This document shows positions 11,231 to 23,428 of a DNA stretch of 64,000 nt, piece by piece (the first letter of the stretch is position 1; the number at the start of each line of letters is the position of its first letter). The notes below the pieces were generated by a model. That model was not told the DNA's origin and did not search any database. It worked only from the letters and a program-made list of their open reading frames with translations. Position numbers and translations under genes: made by a program. The stretch comes from Dugong dugon (taxonomy: Eukaryota > Chordata > Mammalia > Sirenia > Dugongidae). Location: NCBI GenBank assembly GCA_030035585.1, contig CM057475.1, positions 3,605,501-3,669,500 on the forward strand. The letters run 5' to 3'.

Positions 11231-12265
11231 TCTAGCTCTATTCCAAAGAAAGGTAATCCAACGGGATGTGGAAATTATAGAACAATATCACTTATATCAC
11301 ATGCAAGTAAAATCATGGTGAGGATAATTCAAAAATGGTTGTAGGAGCACAATGACAGGAAACTGCCAGAAATTCAAGCCAGATTCAGAAGAGGATGTGC
11401 AACAAGGGATATCATTGCTGATGTTAGATGGATCTTGGCAGAAAGCAGAGAATATCAGAAAGATGTATACCTGTGTTTTACTGACTATGCAAAGGTATTT
11501 GACTCTGTGGATCATAACATTTTTATGGATAACAAAGAATGGGAATTCCAGAACACTTAATTGTGCTCATGTGGAACTTGTACATAAACCGACAGGGAGT
11601 TGTTCAAATAGAACAAGGGAATGCTGCATGGTTTAAAATCAGGAAAGTTGTGCATCAGGCGTTGTGTCATTTCACCATTTTTATTAAATCTGTATGCTGA
11701 GCATATAATCTGAGAAGCTAGAATATATGAAGAAGAAAGGGGCATCAGGATTGGAGGAAGACTCATTAACAACCTGCTATAAGGACATGTTATCAGGAGG
11801 GATCAGTTCCTGGAGAAGGACATCATGCTTGGTAAAGCAGAGGGTCAGCAAAAAAGAGGAAGACCCTCAATGAGGTGATCTGACACCATGGCTGCAACAA
11901 TGGGCTCAAGCATCATAACAACCACCATGAGGGTGGCAGGACCAGGCAGTGTTTCGTTTTGTTGTACATAGGGTCACTATGATGAGAAACTGAATTGACG
12001 GCACCTAACAACAACAACAACAACATATGCAGATGATACAACCTTGCTTGCTGAAAGTGAAGAAGACTTGAAGCACTCACCGATGAAGATCAAAAACCAC
12101 AGCCTTCAGTATGGATTACACCTCAACATAAAGAAAATAAAAATCCCCACAACTGGACCAATAAGGAACATCATGATAAACAGGGAAAATGCTGAAGTTG
12201 TCAAAGATTTCATTTTACATGGATCCACTGTCTATATCCATGGAAGCAGAAGTCAAGAAATTAAA
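11231..12265 (+). mobile_element. RTE-1, 5'-truncated RTE-clade LINE cut by L1-B
   Basis: Homologous to RTE-2 at 59334-61066. Positions 11231-11780 match its reverse-transcriptase region (FTDYAK-type block near 11480), and 12026-12265 continue from the YADD box onward. A second, 3'-end-only RTE copy (11781-12025) sits between them. The copy stops abruptly at 12265, where the right L1-B begins. The remaining 3' part of RTE-1 does not reappear after the L1-B 3' end at 28205, which fits replacement of the original right flank. The reading frame is broken in several places. Confidence 0.85.
11781..12025 (+). mobile_element. Short 3'-end RTE copy nested in RTE-1
   Basis: This is the last 245 bp of an RTE element, beginning at a GACATGTTATCAGGAGGGA block and ending in the CACCTAACAACAAC tail. 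It matches 60855-61066. It separates the two parts of RTE-1 immediately before the codons of the YADD active-site box. The trinucleotide TAT is shared at both edges, so any target-site duplication is very short. It is a typical extreme 5' truncation. Confidence 0.8.
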
Positions 12266-15089
12266 TGATGGGGGGCAAGGCCAAGATGGCGGAGTAGTCA
12301 GAAGCTTCTAGTGGACACTCTTACAACAAAGACAAAAAAAAAAAAACTGATTCAATTATAAATGGCAATCTTGGAGCCCTGAACATCAAAGGCAGAGTTG
12401 AGGAACTGGACTGAATGGCAGGGGGAGGGAGAGATGGTTCAGAAGCAGTGAGGAGTTGCCAGACCTGACCTGGTGAGAGCCTGAGCCATTCAGGCCTGAA
12501 CAACTTATGGGTGAGTGGCAAGGCAGACAAGCAGTGATGCTCGGGAGGCACGTTTTCTGCACCAGAAGAGAACCAGTGCCAGAGAGTCTACACACCCACC
12601 CAGAACCAGTGAGAAGCAGCCCTGGATCGGCAAAAGATAAGTAGTTGCATACTGCCTACCATGTGGATCAAAAACACTCCACTTAGGGAAAAACCTCTCT
12701 CCCATTTACCTCCCTTCTCCCTGCTCTGAACTGGGTCCCGGACCAGCTACAGCAATTCTTGAGCCCCTGGGCCAGAAGTAAGATCCGTCACACAGCCGGA
12801 GCCATTCTTCCTGACTTGAAGAGTGAACAAATTAACAAACGGGAAAAAATAAACTACCGGCTCCCCTAAGCCAGGAACTCAGGGTAGGCACAGCTCCTCT
12901 GTCTAGGCACAGGCATAAGGGATCCACAGAATTTGAGTGCTTTTCCCCTGCATATACTTGTGTGGGCCCAATTTAACAGCATAGGCCCTAATTACTGCAG
13001 TACAACAGGGTATAAACCTGAAGTCTAACTTCAACTGTTTTAACTGTTAAGTGGCAGGTTCATGACATTTGACACTGCTTTGCCCATTAAGCAGGGTCTT
13101 CACCTACCCACATCAGGGGCCGGAGGACTAGTGGCTACACCCATGACACCTAGCCACCTGGGATAGAGGCCCATGAATAAGAGGTGCCCTACAGTCCTTA
13201 CAGCCAACAGAATTAGCTGCTCATAGTCTAGCTACAAAATGTATCCACCTACACAGTCTAGGAAACAGGGACATGCTTTCCTCCTGGACACTTCGGGGCG
13301 GCCGTCAGCCCTATACGTGGCTCAGAGTGTGTCCCCCACCTGCAGCCAGACACCTGTGCCTGCACCAATCACCCACTCCTGTAAGAGAGAACCTACACCA
13401 CACACTCAGTGCCTATCTACCTGGGAACCTGAGTTGAATCCATAGAGGAGGAGTGGGCGGACTCTTGAGCTTACATACCTAGTAACAGATCTAACCACCT
13501 GGTGACAGGACATTAGTGATTCAAAGGTGCCAGTAATCAAACTAGCTCATACGAGCAGCCTAATTGGGCATATCCAAAGAAAACAAGAAGCTAGGATACA
13601 GTAAGCAAACTTAAGTAAATATAATAACTTATTGACTGCTTCGAGGCAACGGTCAATATCAAATCACATAAAGAGGCAATCCATGATGGCTTCAGCAAGC
13701 TCCCAAATAATCTAGACGTTTTCCAGAGGTTGAGAATTTCTTGGAATTACTGGAGGCAGAATACAAAAGATTAATATACAGAACTCTTCAAGAAATTAGG
13801 TGGGAAATTAAGCAAAGTGCAGAACACATAATAGAGGAAATAAAAAGATTAGAAAAGAGCATAATGCCAAATTTAACAGGCTTCAAGAATCCCATAGAGA
13901 GACAGCAATCAGAAATCCAGAAGATCATCAATAAAATTTCAGAATTAGACAACTCAATAGAAAGTCATAAGAGCACAATTGAGGCAGTAGAAGTCAGAAT
14001 TAGTGAGATTGAAGACAAAGCACTTGACACCAACTCATTTGAGGAAAAATCAGATAAAAGGATTAAAAAAAATGAAGAAACCCTAAGAACATTGTGGGAG
14101 TCTATCAAGAAGAATACCTACGAGTGATTGGAGTACCAGAACGGGGGGTGGGGAGGTAAAAGAAAATACAGTGAGAATTGCTGAAGATTTGTTGGCAGAA
14201 AACTTTTCTGATATCGTGAAAGATGAGAAGATATCTATCCAAGATGCTCATCGAACCCCACATAAGGTAGAGCTCGAAAGAAAATCACCAAGACATATTA
14301 TAATAAGACTTGCCAAAACCAAAGATAAAGAGAGAATTTTAAGAGCACCTAGGGATAAACGAAAAGTCATCTACAAAGGAGAGTCAATAAGAATATGCTC
14401 CGACTACCCAGCAGAAAGCATGCAGGCAAGAAGGCAATGGGATGACATATATAAAGCCTTGAAGGAAAAAAACTGCCAGCCAACAATTATATATCCAGCA
14501 AAACTCTCTCTCAGATATGATGGCGAAATTAGGGCATTTCCAGATAAACAGTAGTTTAGGAAATTTGCAAACACAATCCCAAGTTACAAGAAATACTAGA
14601 GAGTTCTCCAGTTAGAAAATCAGTAAAAACAGATAACAACCCAAGACTAGAACACAGAACAAAGTAACCAGATATCAACCCTGATAGGGAAGTCACAAAA
14701 GTAAATCAAAGCTAAAACACTGAAAGTATGGAAACAGATGTCAATACGTAAAAGATGACAACACTAAAATGAAAAGAGGGACTTAAAAAATGTAGACATA
14801 GATTTTTCATATGGAGAGGAAGTCAAGGAGATATAAAAAATAAAAGACTGGTATAAACTTAGAAAAATAGGGGTATATATTAAGGTAACCACAAAGGAAA
14901 CTAACAATCCTACAAGTCAAAATAAAAAACTAGAAAAATATAAAGACTCCGCAAACACAAAATCAACAACAATGAAAAAGATGAAAAGAAAGTACATAAA
15001 GAAAAACGACTCAGCACAGAAGATTAGGTGGAACAAAGAAACTGTGAACAACACACACAAAAAAAGACATCAAAACGACAGAACTAGAT
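12266..15089 (+). mobile_element. L1-B, right copy, 5' part
   Basis: 5' UTR, ORF1 and inter-ORF region of L1-B in plus orientation. The element starts at about 12266 with GGGGGCAAGGCCAAGATGG and is inserted in RTE-1. Bases 12266-13479 are its own diverged leader; from 13480 the sequence is the inverted copy of the left arm. ORF2 begins at 15073 with ACG in place of ATG, and after about five codons L1-C intervenes. The element resumes at 23429. Confidence 0.9.
13682..14554 (+). pseudogene. L1-B ORF1, right copy
   Basis: Same content as 5898-6770. The coiled-coil half (13741-14127, LLEAEYKRLIYRTLQEIR onward) and the RRM/C-terminal half (14171-14554, ending in YDGEIRAFPDKQ) are separated by a frameshift. 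Two stops lie in the N-terminal stretch between 13682 and 13741. Only the arm relationship explains why an aged, broken ORF is base-identical to a second copy. Confidence 0.92.
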
Positions 15090-16929
15090 CAGGGCGAAAT
15101 GGTGCTCTAGGCAGAAGCACCACGCCATCACTCCACAGCAAAGATCCAAAAAACTAAGCCAAACAGAGAATACAACAATCCTGAAACACTAAAACATCAA
15201 ATGAAGAGGTAAAGAACTCAGCCAAGCACCAAATGGAGTAAGAAAACTGACAGAGAATGGACAGCAAGGAGTGATTCATGCAGAGGTCCCCTACCAGCTA
15301 ATGCAGCACGGATCCGCCATCTTGGACTCCTAACGGAGACCAGAAAACAGGGGGTAAGAGAAAGCAGCCTCACAGGGCGTCCAGCGGGATAAAAACAACC
15401 AGTAATTTGCGACATACGCTTTCCCATCCCCCACCCTTCTTCACCCCAATTCAGCCTCCTCTGCTTCCCGTGGCCACAATCTCTTGACAGGGAAACACCG
15501 GCTGCTTGGATTCCACCCACCCAAACGGGCCGACTCTCTGAGTGCCATTTGTTGGTTGCTGGTGTCGCTTTTTTCTGCTTCTTTCGATTTCTTCCTTACC
15601 TCTCACCACCTCCCCCTCCTTTCGCTCAAATACCTGGCTCCGTGCGCCATCGTTGCTTCTTCCTGAGGGGCTGCAGAGCTCGTGTAATTTGTGATATACA
15701 CTTTCCCACTCCCTACACTTCTTCAGCCACACTCGTCCCCCTCTGCTTACCATGGACAGTCTCTTATCCGAGAAACACCAGCCTGCACTAGCTGGCTCTC
15801 TGAGTGCCATTTGTTGGCTGCTAGTGTTGCTTATTTTTATGCTTCTTTTGATTTCTTCCTTACCTCTCGCAACCTCCCCCTCCTTTCACTCAAATACCTG
15901 GCTCCATGCGCCATATTTGCTTCTTCCTGAGGGGTTGTGGAGCTCCATTTGAGCGTGGAGCTGCTGCCCAGTCTTGGCTACCATGCTGGTGGGATCCCAG
16001 GGCTTTTGTTCATTTGATTGTTTTGAATTGTTCATTTGTTTTCTTTTCCTATTCTTGAGCAGGGAGCCCTTTCTGGCCAGGCGGTGCTGTGTGGCAAGGA
16101 GACTTCCAACTCGGCTTGCACAGACCTGCAGAGAGATCCCTGAGGGCATTTCTTTTTTGTTTTTTGTTTTTTTTTTTTCTGGTTTTGGGGGTCCTTTCTT
16201 TTTTTTTTTTTTAAATTTATTTGTTTTGTTTTCTTTTCCCTCTTTTTCCCTTTTTGTCCTTCTTCATTGCCCAGTTCCTTTTCTCTCTATATTTTCCTTC
16301 TCTTTCTATTCCCTGAATACCTGGCATTGTATACCTCTACACCTTCTACCCAGGCTGTACTGCAACACGTAGAGCGACTTCCCAGACCTCACAGCTGCAC
16401 CGGTGGGATCCCTGGGAACTTTGCTGTTCTTTAATCTTTCCGATTTTTATTTATTCATTCTTTTCTTTACTTGTCTTCCTCTTCCCCTTTCTGTTTTTCT
16501 CCATTTCATAGTCTCTCATCTCTCCACTCCAACAGCAAGCTCCTCTAGCATTTTTTGTTTGTTTGTGTGTATGTTTTTGGCTCCTGTTCCTCTCTCCTCT
16601 CTCCCATATCCATTTTAGCTCCACACATAACAATCTCCCTGCTACATCCTGCCTACCTGCACCTTGCACTTGACATCACACCACAAAGCAGCACAGGCAA
16701 GGCCTACTGGAACCTGCCCTGCGCTGGTTACCGACCTGCTCTGGTGGCTGTAGTAAGTGCCAGAAACAACCAGTACCGGTAACTCCTCTTCAGCTAGACC
16801 TGCCCTTCCGTACCATATCTGAGTTTCTGAACCTGCCAATTGGAGAAGGAGGTGAAAATTATTGTGCCCACAGACGAGCAAACAACAAAATCCACCTGCT
16901 CAGACATAGTCAATTTTTTTTAAAAAGGG
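15090..16929 (+). promoter_or_regulatory. L1-C 5' UTR with tandem monomers, right copy
   Basis: Mirror of 3523-5362. The two imperfect units of about 266 bp fall at about 15400-15950. In this orientation they are seen as reverse-complement-type motifs GCTTCTTCCTGAGGGG at about 15655 and about 15921. A/T-rich homopolymer runs follow at 16150-16220. Internal promoter role is inferred from L1 biology. Confidence 0.72.
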
Positions 16930-17943
16930 ATGAAACAAACAAATCTACAATTAGTAAACAAGAAAAATAACTACTGAATGTCCGAAAACAGCAAACAATA
17001 TCAAAACATTTACAAAAACAGGAAAGGATGGTTCCAATAGGTGTCCAAAATAAAACATCAGATGACTCTCCAGTGGAAGAAAATGAACTAGTACTACCTG
17101 ATAGGGAATTCAAATCTTTAATACTCAGAATACTGCAAGAGCTGAGACAAAAAGGTGATAAACATGAGGAAAAAATAGAAAAATTCATGGAAAATACAGA
17201 CAAAAATTGGAAGAATTCAGGAAAATAATGCAGGAATAAAATGCCAAAATCACAATTAGAAATTAAACAAAGACAACAATTAGAAATCCAAAACATAAGC
17301 AACAAGATTTCAGAAATGGACAGTGTCATAGAAGGGTTGAGATGTAGATTTGAAACGGTGGAAGACAGGATCAGTGGAATTGAAGACAAACACTTGGATA
17401 CAACTCTGTTTGAGGAAAAATCAGAAAAAAGAACAAAGAAAAATGAAGAGACCCTGAGAGTTATGTGGGATACAATCAAAAGCAAAAATCTGCAAGTGAT
17501 TGGAATACCATAACAAGGGGAGAAAACAGAAAACACAGAGAGGATGATTGAAGAACTGCTGACAAAAAACTTCCCCAATATCATGAAAGATGAAAATCTG
17601 GCCATCAAAGAAGCTCAACGAAGCCATATAGGAGAGACCCCTAAAGAAAATCACCAAGGCATATTATAATCACACTCGCCAAAACCAAAGACGAACATAG
17701 AATCCTGAGAGAAGCTCGTGAAAAACAAGAAGTCACATACACAGGAGAAACAATAAGACAAAGCACAGATTATTCAGCAGAAACCATGCAGGCAAGAAGA
17801 CAATGGGATGACTTATATAAAACATTGAAAGAAAATGCCAGCCAAGAATAATATATCCTGCAAAATTCTCATTCAAATTTGATGGTGAAATTAGGTCATT
17901 TCCAGATAAACAGAAATTAAGGGAATATGTAAAAGTCAAATAA
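16930..17943 (+). pseudogene. L1-C ORF1, right copy
   Basis: The start ATG at 16930 reads MKQTNLQLV. An early in-frame stop follows, and open pieces then appear at 17028-17228 (VQNKTSDDSPVEENELVLPDREFKS region) and 17241-17513 (coiled coil QQLEIQNISNKISEMDSVIEG, then EEKSEKRTKKNEETLRVMW). The C-terminal domain at 17516-17943 is in shifted frames and ends with an RSFPDKQKLREYVKVK-like reading. The length matches a roughly 338-residue ORF1p. Confidence 0.88.
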
Positions 17944-18438
17944 AACTTACAAGAATTATTAAAGTGAGCTCTTCGATCTTAGAACAACCAACTTCAGCTC
18001 ACAGGCAGAATCTAAGATGCAAGATCATACCAGTCAGATACCAGTCTAGGAAATGAACTCTCGAGGACTATCCAAAACCAAAGGATATACAACAGGGAAT
18101 TAGAGCAGTTAATCAGTAAATGACAACAACGTCAAAACAATAAAAGAGGGAATAAACGGCATAGGTATAGAAACTTCTAATGGAGAGGAAGGCAAGGCGA
18201 TACCAAGTAATGGTAGACTGCTTCAAACTTAGAAAGATAAGGGTAAAATTCATGATAACCACAAAGAAAGTTAACAAACATACAAATTAAAAAAAAAGGA
18301 AAAACATAAAGTCTCAGCAAAAACAAAACCTACAAAAACAAAATAAATTTTTTAAAAAATCCACAAAAAAAGTAACTTGGCACAAGAGAGTAGGAAAAAC
18401 AAAGAAAACTTCATCACCACAAAAAAAAGCACTACAAA

Positions 18439-21400
18439 ATGACAGAAACAAACTCGCATCTATCAATAATTACACTGAATGTAAATGGACTCAATGCACC
18501 CACAAAGAGACGGAGTGTGACACAATGTATAAGAAAACAGGATCCATCAATATGCTGTCTACAAAAGACACACCTTAGAAACAAAGATGTGAATTTATTA
18601 AAAGTAAAAGGTTGGAAAAAAATATATCAAGCTAACAACTACCAAAAAAGAGCAGGAGTGGCAATTCTAATCTCAGATAAAATAGACTTTAAAACTAAAT
18701 CTACCATAAAAGACAAAGAAGGACACTATATAATGATTAAGAGGACGATCCATCATGAAGACATAACCATAATAAACATCTACGCACCCAATGACAGGGT
18801 TCCGAAATACATGGAACAAACTCTAACAACACTGAAAAGAGAAATTGACAGTTCCACAATAAAAGTAGGAGACTTCAACACACCACTCTCAGTAAAGGAC
18901 AGAACAATTAAGATGCAACTAAGTAAAGATACAGAAGACATAAAGGGCACAAACACCCAACTTGACCTCCTAGACATATACAGAACACTCCATCCAACCG
19001 CTGAAAGTACACATTCTTTTCCAATGCACATGGAACGTTCTCCAGAATAGACCACATCTTAGGCCACAGAGCAATCATCAAAAAGATCCAAAACTCTGAG
19101 ATAATTCAAAGTATCATCTCTGACCACAATGCCATCAAGGTAGAAATTAACAATAGAAAGAGCAAGGAAAAAACAAACAATTACATGGAAACTGAATAAT
19201 ACCCTACTTACACATCACTGGGTAATAGAAGAAATCAGAGATGGAATCAAAAAATTCTGAGAATCAAACAAGAATGAAAACACATCATACAAAAACCTTA
19301 GGGACACAGCAAAGGCAGTCCTCAGAGGACAGTTTACAGCAATAGATACACATATCAAAAAAGAAGAAAGTGACAAAATCAAAACATTAACTGCAGAACT
19401 CAAATAGAAAGAGAACAATGAAAAAGAAAAGCCCACAACCGCCTGAAAAAGGAAATAGTAAAGATCAGAGCAGAAATAAATGAAATAGAGAACAGAAAAA
19501 CAATAGAAAGAATCAACAAAACCAAAAGTTGGTTCTTTGAAAGAATCAACAAAATCGACAAACCAATGACCAGACTGAAAAAAGAAAAACAGGGGAGGAC
19601 ACAAATAACCCAAATAAGAAATAAAATGGTGGATATTACAACAGACCCAACTGAAATAAAAAGGATTATAACAGAATATTATGAAACACTATACTCCAAC
19701 AAATTTTAAAACCTAGAGGAAATGGATAAATTCTCTAGAAACACACTACCTACCCAAACTACAGCTAACTGATGTTGAAAATCTGAACAGAGCCGTTAAA
19801 AGAGAAGAGATTGAAAACTTAATAAAAAAAACTACCAAGCAAAAAAAGCCCTGGCTCAGATGGCTTCACTGGAGAACTCTACAAAACATTTACAGAAGAG
19901 CATGTACCAGTACTAAGGCTATTTCAGATCACAGAAGAGGAAGCAACACTTCCAAATTCATTCAATGAAGCCAGCATAACGCTGATACCAAAACCAGGCA
20001 AAGATGTCACAAAAAAAGAAAATTACAGACCAATATCTCTCATGAATATAGATGCAAAAATTCTGAACAAAATTCTAGCCAATAGAATACAGCACCATAT
20101 CAAAAAAATAATATGCCACGATGAAGTAGGATTCATACCAGGTATACAAGGATGGTTCTACATTAGAAAATCAATCAACGTAATCCACCACATACATAAA
20201 AGGAAAGAAAAAAATCACATGATCATCTCAACTGACGCAGAAAAGGCATTTTACAAAGTCCACCACCCATTCCTGATAAAAACTCTCAATAAAATAGGTA
20301 TACAAGGAAAATTTCTCAACATAATAAAGGGCGTCTATGCAAAACCAATGGCCAACATCATTCTTAATGGAGAGAAGCTGAAAACATAGCAAGTGAAAAT
20401 AGGAACAAGACAAGGATGCCCTTCATGGCCACTCCTATATAACATTGTGCTGGAAGTTCTAGCTAGAGCAATAATGCAAGAAAAGGAAATAAAGGGAATC
20501 CAAATTGGGAAAGAAGAAGTTAAACTGTCCCTGTTCGCAGATGATATGACACTATACATAGAAAACCCTAAAGACTCCACGATAAATCTCCTGGAACTAT
20601 TATAAAGATTCAGCAGAGTAGCAGGATACAAGATAAACATTCAAAAATCAGTTGGATCACCATACACCAATAAGGAGAATGATGAAAAGGAAATCAGGAA
20701 AACAATACCATTTTCAATAACCCCTAAAAAGATAAAATACTTAGGAATAAATCTGACCAGGGATGTAAAACACCTATACAAATAAATCTACAGAACACTA
20801 CTGCAAGAAACCCAAAGGGATCTACATAAATGGAAAAACATACCATGCTCATGGATAGGCAGACTCAACATTGTGAAAATGACAATTCTACCCAAAGCAA
20901 TTTAGAAATACAACACAATCCTGATCTAAATACCAACAACATTCTTCAAAGATATGGAAAAACTAATCATTCACTTTATATGGAAAGGGAAGAAGCCCTG
21001 AATAAGTAAAGCACTACTGAAGAAGAAGAAAGTTGGAGGACTCACACTACCTGACTTCAAAACCTACTATATAGCTACAGTAGTCAAAACAGCCTGGTAC
21101 TGGTACAATGACAGATACATTGACCAATGGAACAGAATTGAGAACCCAGATGTAAATCCATCCACCTACGGTCACCTGATCTTCGACAAGGGCCTGAAGT
21201 CCATCAAATGGGGAAAAGACAGTCTTTTTAACAAATGGTGCTGGCAAAACTGGATATCCATCTGCAAAAAAATGAAACAGGACCCATAACTCATGCCCTA
21301 TACAAAAACTACTTCAAAATGGATCAAAGACTTGAATATAAAGCCTAAAACTATAAAATTCATAGAAGAAAAAATAGGACCAACACTAAAGGCCTTAATA

Positions 21401-22257
21401 CACGGCATTAACAGGATACAAACCATAACCATCAACGCACATACCCCAATAGATAAGCTAGATAACTGGGATCTTCTAAAAATCAAACACCTATGCTCTT
21501 CAAAAGACTTCACCAAAAGGGTACAAAGAGAACCTGCAGACTGGGAAAAAATTTTTGGACAGTACAAATCAGAGAAAGGTATAATCTCCATAATCTACAA
21601 GAAAATCCAACACCTCTACTACAAAAAGACAACTAATCCTATTAAAAAATGGGCAAAGGAAATGAATAGACACTTCACCAAAGAAGACATTCAAATGGCC
21701 AACAGACACATGAGGAAATGCTCGAGATCCCCAGTGATTAGAGAAGTGCAAATTAAAACCACAATGAGATACCATATCACTCCGGCATTACTGGCACGAA
21801 TCAAAAACACTGAAAATAACAAATTTTGGAGGGGCTGTGGGGAGATCGGAAGTCTTATGCCCTGCTGGTGGGAATGCAAAATGATACAACCATTTTGGAA
21901 AATGATATGGCGCTTCCTCAGAAAGCTAGAAATAGACATACCATTCGATCCAGCAATCCCACTCCTAGGAATATATCCTAGAGAAATAAGGGTCGTCACA
22001 TGAATAGACATATGCACACCTGGGTTTGTGGCAGTATTGTTTACAATAGCAAAACGATGGAAAAAATCTAGTTGCCCATCGACTGATGAATGGATAAACA
22101 AACTATTGTACATACACACAATGGAGTACTATGCAACGAGATAGAACAACGATGAATCTGTGAAGCGTCTCATAACATGGATGAAACTGGAGGACATTAT
22201 GCTGAGTGAAATAAGTCAATCACAAAAGGGCAAATATTGTATGAGACCTCTATTGTA
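18439..22257 (+). pseudogene. L1-C ORF2, right copy (endonuclease and reverse transcriptase)
   Basis: A decayed ORF2 of normal length, about 1270 codons. The endonuclease domain is open from 18439 to 19050, with NIYAPND and GDFNTPLS present but the CLQETHL glutamate changed to lysine. Reverse transcriptase: STDAEKAF lies in 20042-20389, and the second catalytic box FADD is at 20534-20545. The C-terminal region 21293-22003 ends with the cysteine-rich motif, where the usual histidine before CWWEC is a proline (SLMPCWWEC). Several stops and frameshifts separate these blocks, so no full protein can be made. Confidence 0.93.
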
Positions 22258-23428
22258 AAAACCCACGAGAAACTTCACACACAAAATGTAACAATCTTTG
22301 CTGGTTACCAGGGATGGGAGGGTTGGGGGGGGGGGAGGAATACTAAATAGACAATAGATAAATGGTATCTTGGGTGAAGGGTGAGACAGTACACAATACA
22401 GTAGAAACTAGCACAACTTGTACAAGGAAAGGTCATGGAAGCTCCAAAGACACATCCAAACTCCTTGAGGGACTGAATTGCTGGGTGGAGGGTTGTGGGG
22501 ACCATGGTCTCAGGGAACATCTCGCTCATTTGGCATGACACAGATTATAAACACAATGCTCTACATTCTACCTTGGTGAGTAGTGTCTGGGGTCTTAAAA
22601 GCATGTGAGCGGCCATCTAAGATACTCCACTGGTCTCATCACTTCGGGAGCAAGGGAGAATGAAGAGAACAGGATACAAGCAAAAGATTAGTCTGAAGGA
22701 CTCATTGTCCACAACTACCAAGGCCTCCACCAGACTGAGTCCAGTACAGCTAGATGGTGCCCGGCTAACACCACTGACTGCTCTGACCAGGATCACAATA
22801 GAGGGCTCTGGACAGAGCCGGAAAAGGATGTAGAACATAATTCTAACTCACAAAAAAAAAAAAAAGAAAAAAAGACCAGATTTACTGGCCTAAAGGAGAC
22901 TGGAGAAACCCTGAGAGTATGGCCTGCAGACACCCTTTTAGTTCAGTGGTGAAGTTATCTACGAGGTTTACCATTCTGCCTGGGAGTGGACAGCCCCGTA
23001 AAACCAAGTGAGACTAACCAGGTACAGGAGTCCAGTGACAAGGGCCAGAAGGCAGAAGGGGACAAGGAGGCTGGTGAGAGGGAACCCAAGGTTGGGTAAG
23101 GATATTGTTGATGTGTTGTGAGATTGTTAGCCATTGCCATTGTCATAGGGCACCATGTGTAGTAACTGTTAAATGAGAAACTATTTTGTTCTGTAAGCCT
23201 TCATCTTAAGTGAGAATAACAGCACAATTCGAAGAGAGTAGTCAATGTCACTGAACTGGTGTATCTTTGGCTATGAGTATTTTCACCCCCCCAAAAAAAG
23301 GTTGAGAAGTTAGAGGGTTGACTTGTTGTGGGGTTGTTAACCAATGTGATAAAACAATATGTGTACTACTGTTTCATGAGAAACTATTTGTTCTGTAAGC
23401 CTTCACCTGAACTACAATAAAAAAAAAA

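Larger units (their letters stand above)
6973..13479. other. Spacer of the inverted repeat
   Basis: This 6.5 kb segment lies between the near-identical arms. Its two ends (6973-8163 and 12266-13479) are the 5' UTRs of two L1-B copies facing away from each other. They are homologous in inverted orientation with the same offset as the arms, at least next to the joins. In the first 47 bases outside the arm I count about 11 mismatches, against none in the roughly 250 bases just inside. The middle holds the 5' half of L1-A and an RTE copy. The abrupt change in identity inside a homologous region marks the rearrangement or conversion breakpoint. Confidence 0.9.
13480..20451. repeat. Right arm of the inverted repeat (visible counterpart)
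   Basis: This is the reverse complement of 1-6972 with constant offset. It contains the same nested pair of L1 elements with the same internal stops and frameshifts, so the two arms are copies of one locus and not independent retrotransposition events. The pairing is only demonstrable to 20451 because the left partner leaves the window. L1-B and L1-A resume further right with target-site duplications that match the left-side junctions, which implies that the copied segment runs on to at least about 33.8 kb. Confidence 0.95.
15090..23428 (+). mobile_element. L1-C, right copy, complete in length
   Basis: An 8.3 kb L1 with 5' UTR (15090-16929), ORF1 (16930-17943), inter-ORF, ORF2 (18439-22257) and a 1.2 kb 3' UTR ending in an A-run at about 23419-23429. 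It is inserted exactly where L1-B ORF2 starts: L1-B sequence stops at 15089 and resumes at 23429 with an ORF2 start codon. I cannot read a clean target-site duplication; the two flanks agree at only about 10 of 16 bases. Both ORFs are broken. Confidence 0.92.

Noticed and set aside
18439-19050. Intact 203-residue endonuclease-like host protein
   Set aside because: It is the N-terminal domain of a broken L1 ORF2, followed directly by ORF2 sequence in another frame, with a catalytic residue changed.
1-20451. Palindrome from a missed sequencing adapter or hairpin read
   Set aside because: Such artefacts give arms meeting at a centre with little or no spacer and no diverged homologous zone. Here a 6.5 kb asymmetric spacer is present, and identity changes inside diverged L1 leaders. 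A haplotype mis-join cannot be fully excluded and is listed as an alternative.
1-20451. Giant DNA transposon or other large mobile element with long terminal inverted repeats
   Set aside because: The arms consist of ordinary nested L1 copies that run off the window. There is no transposase, integrase or other element core in the spacer, and no flanking duplication of the arms.
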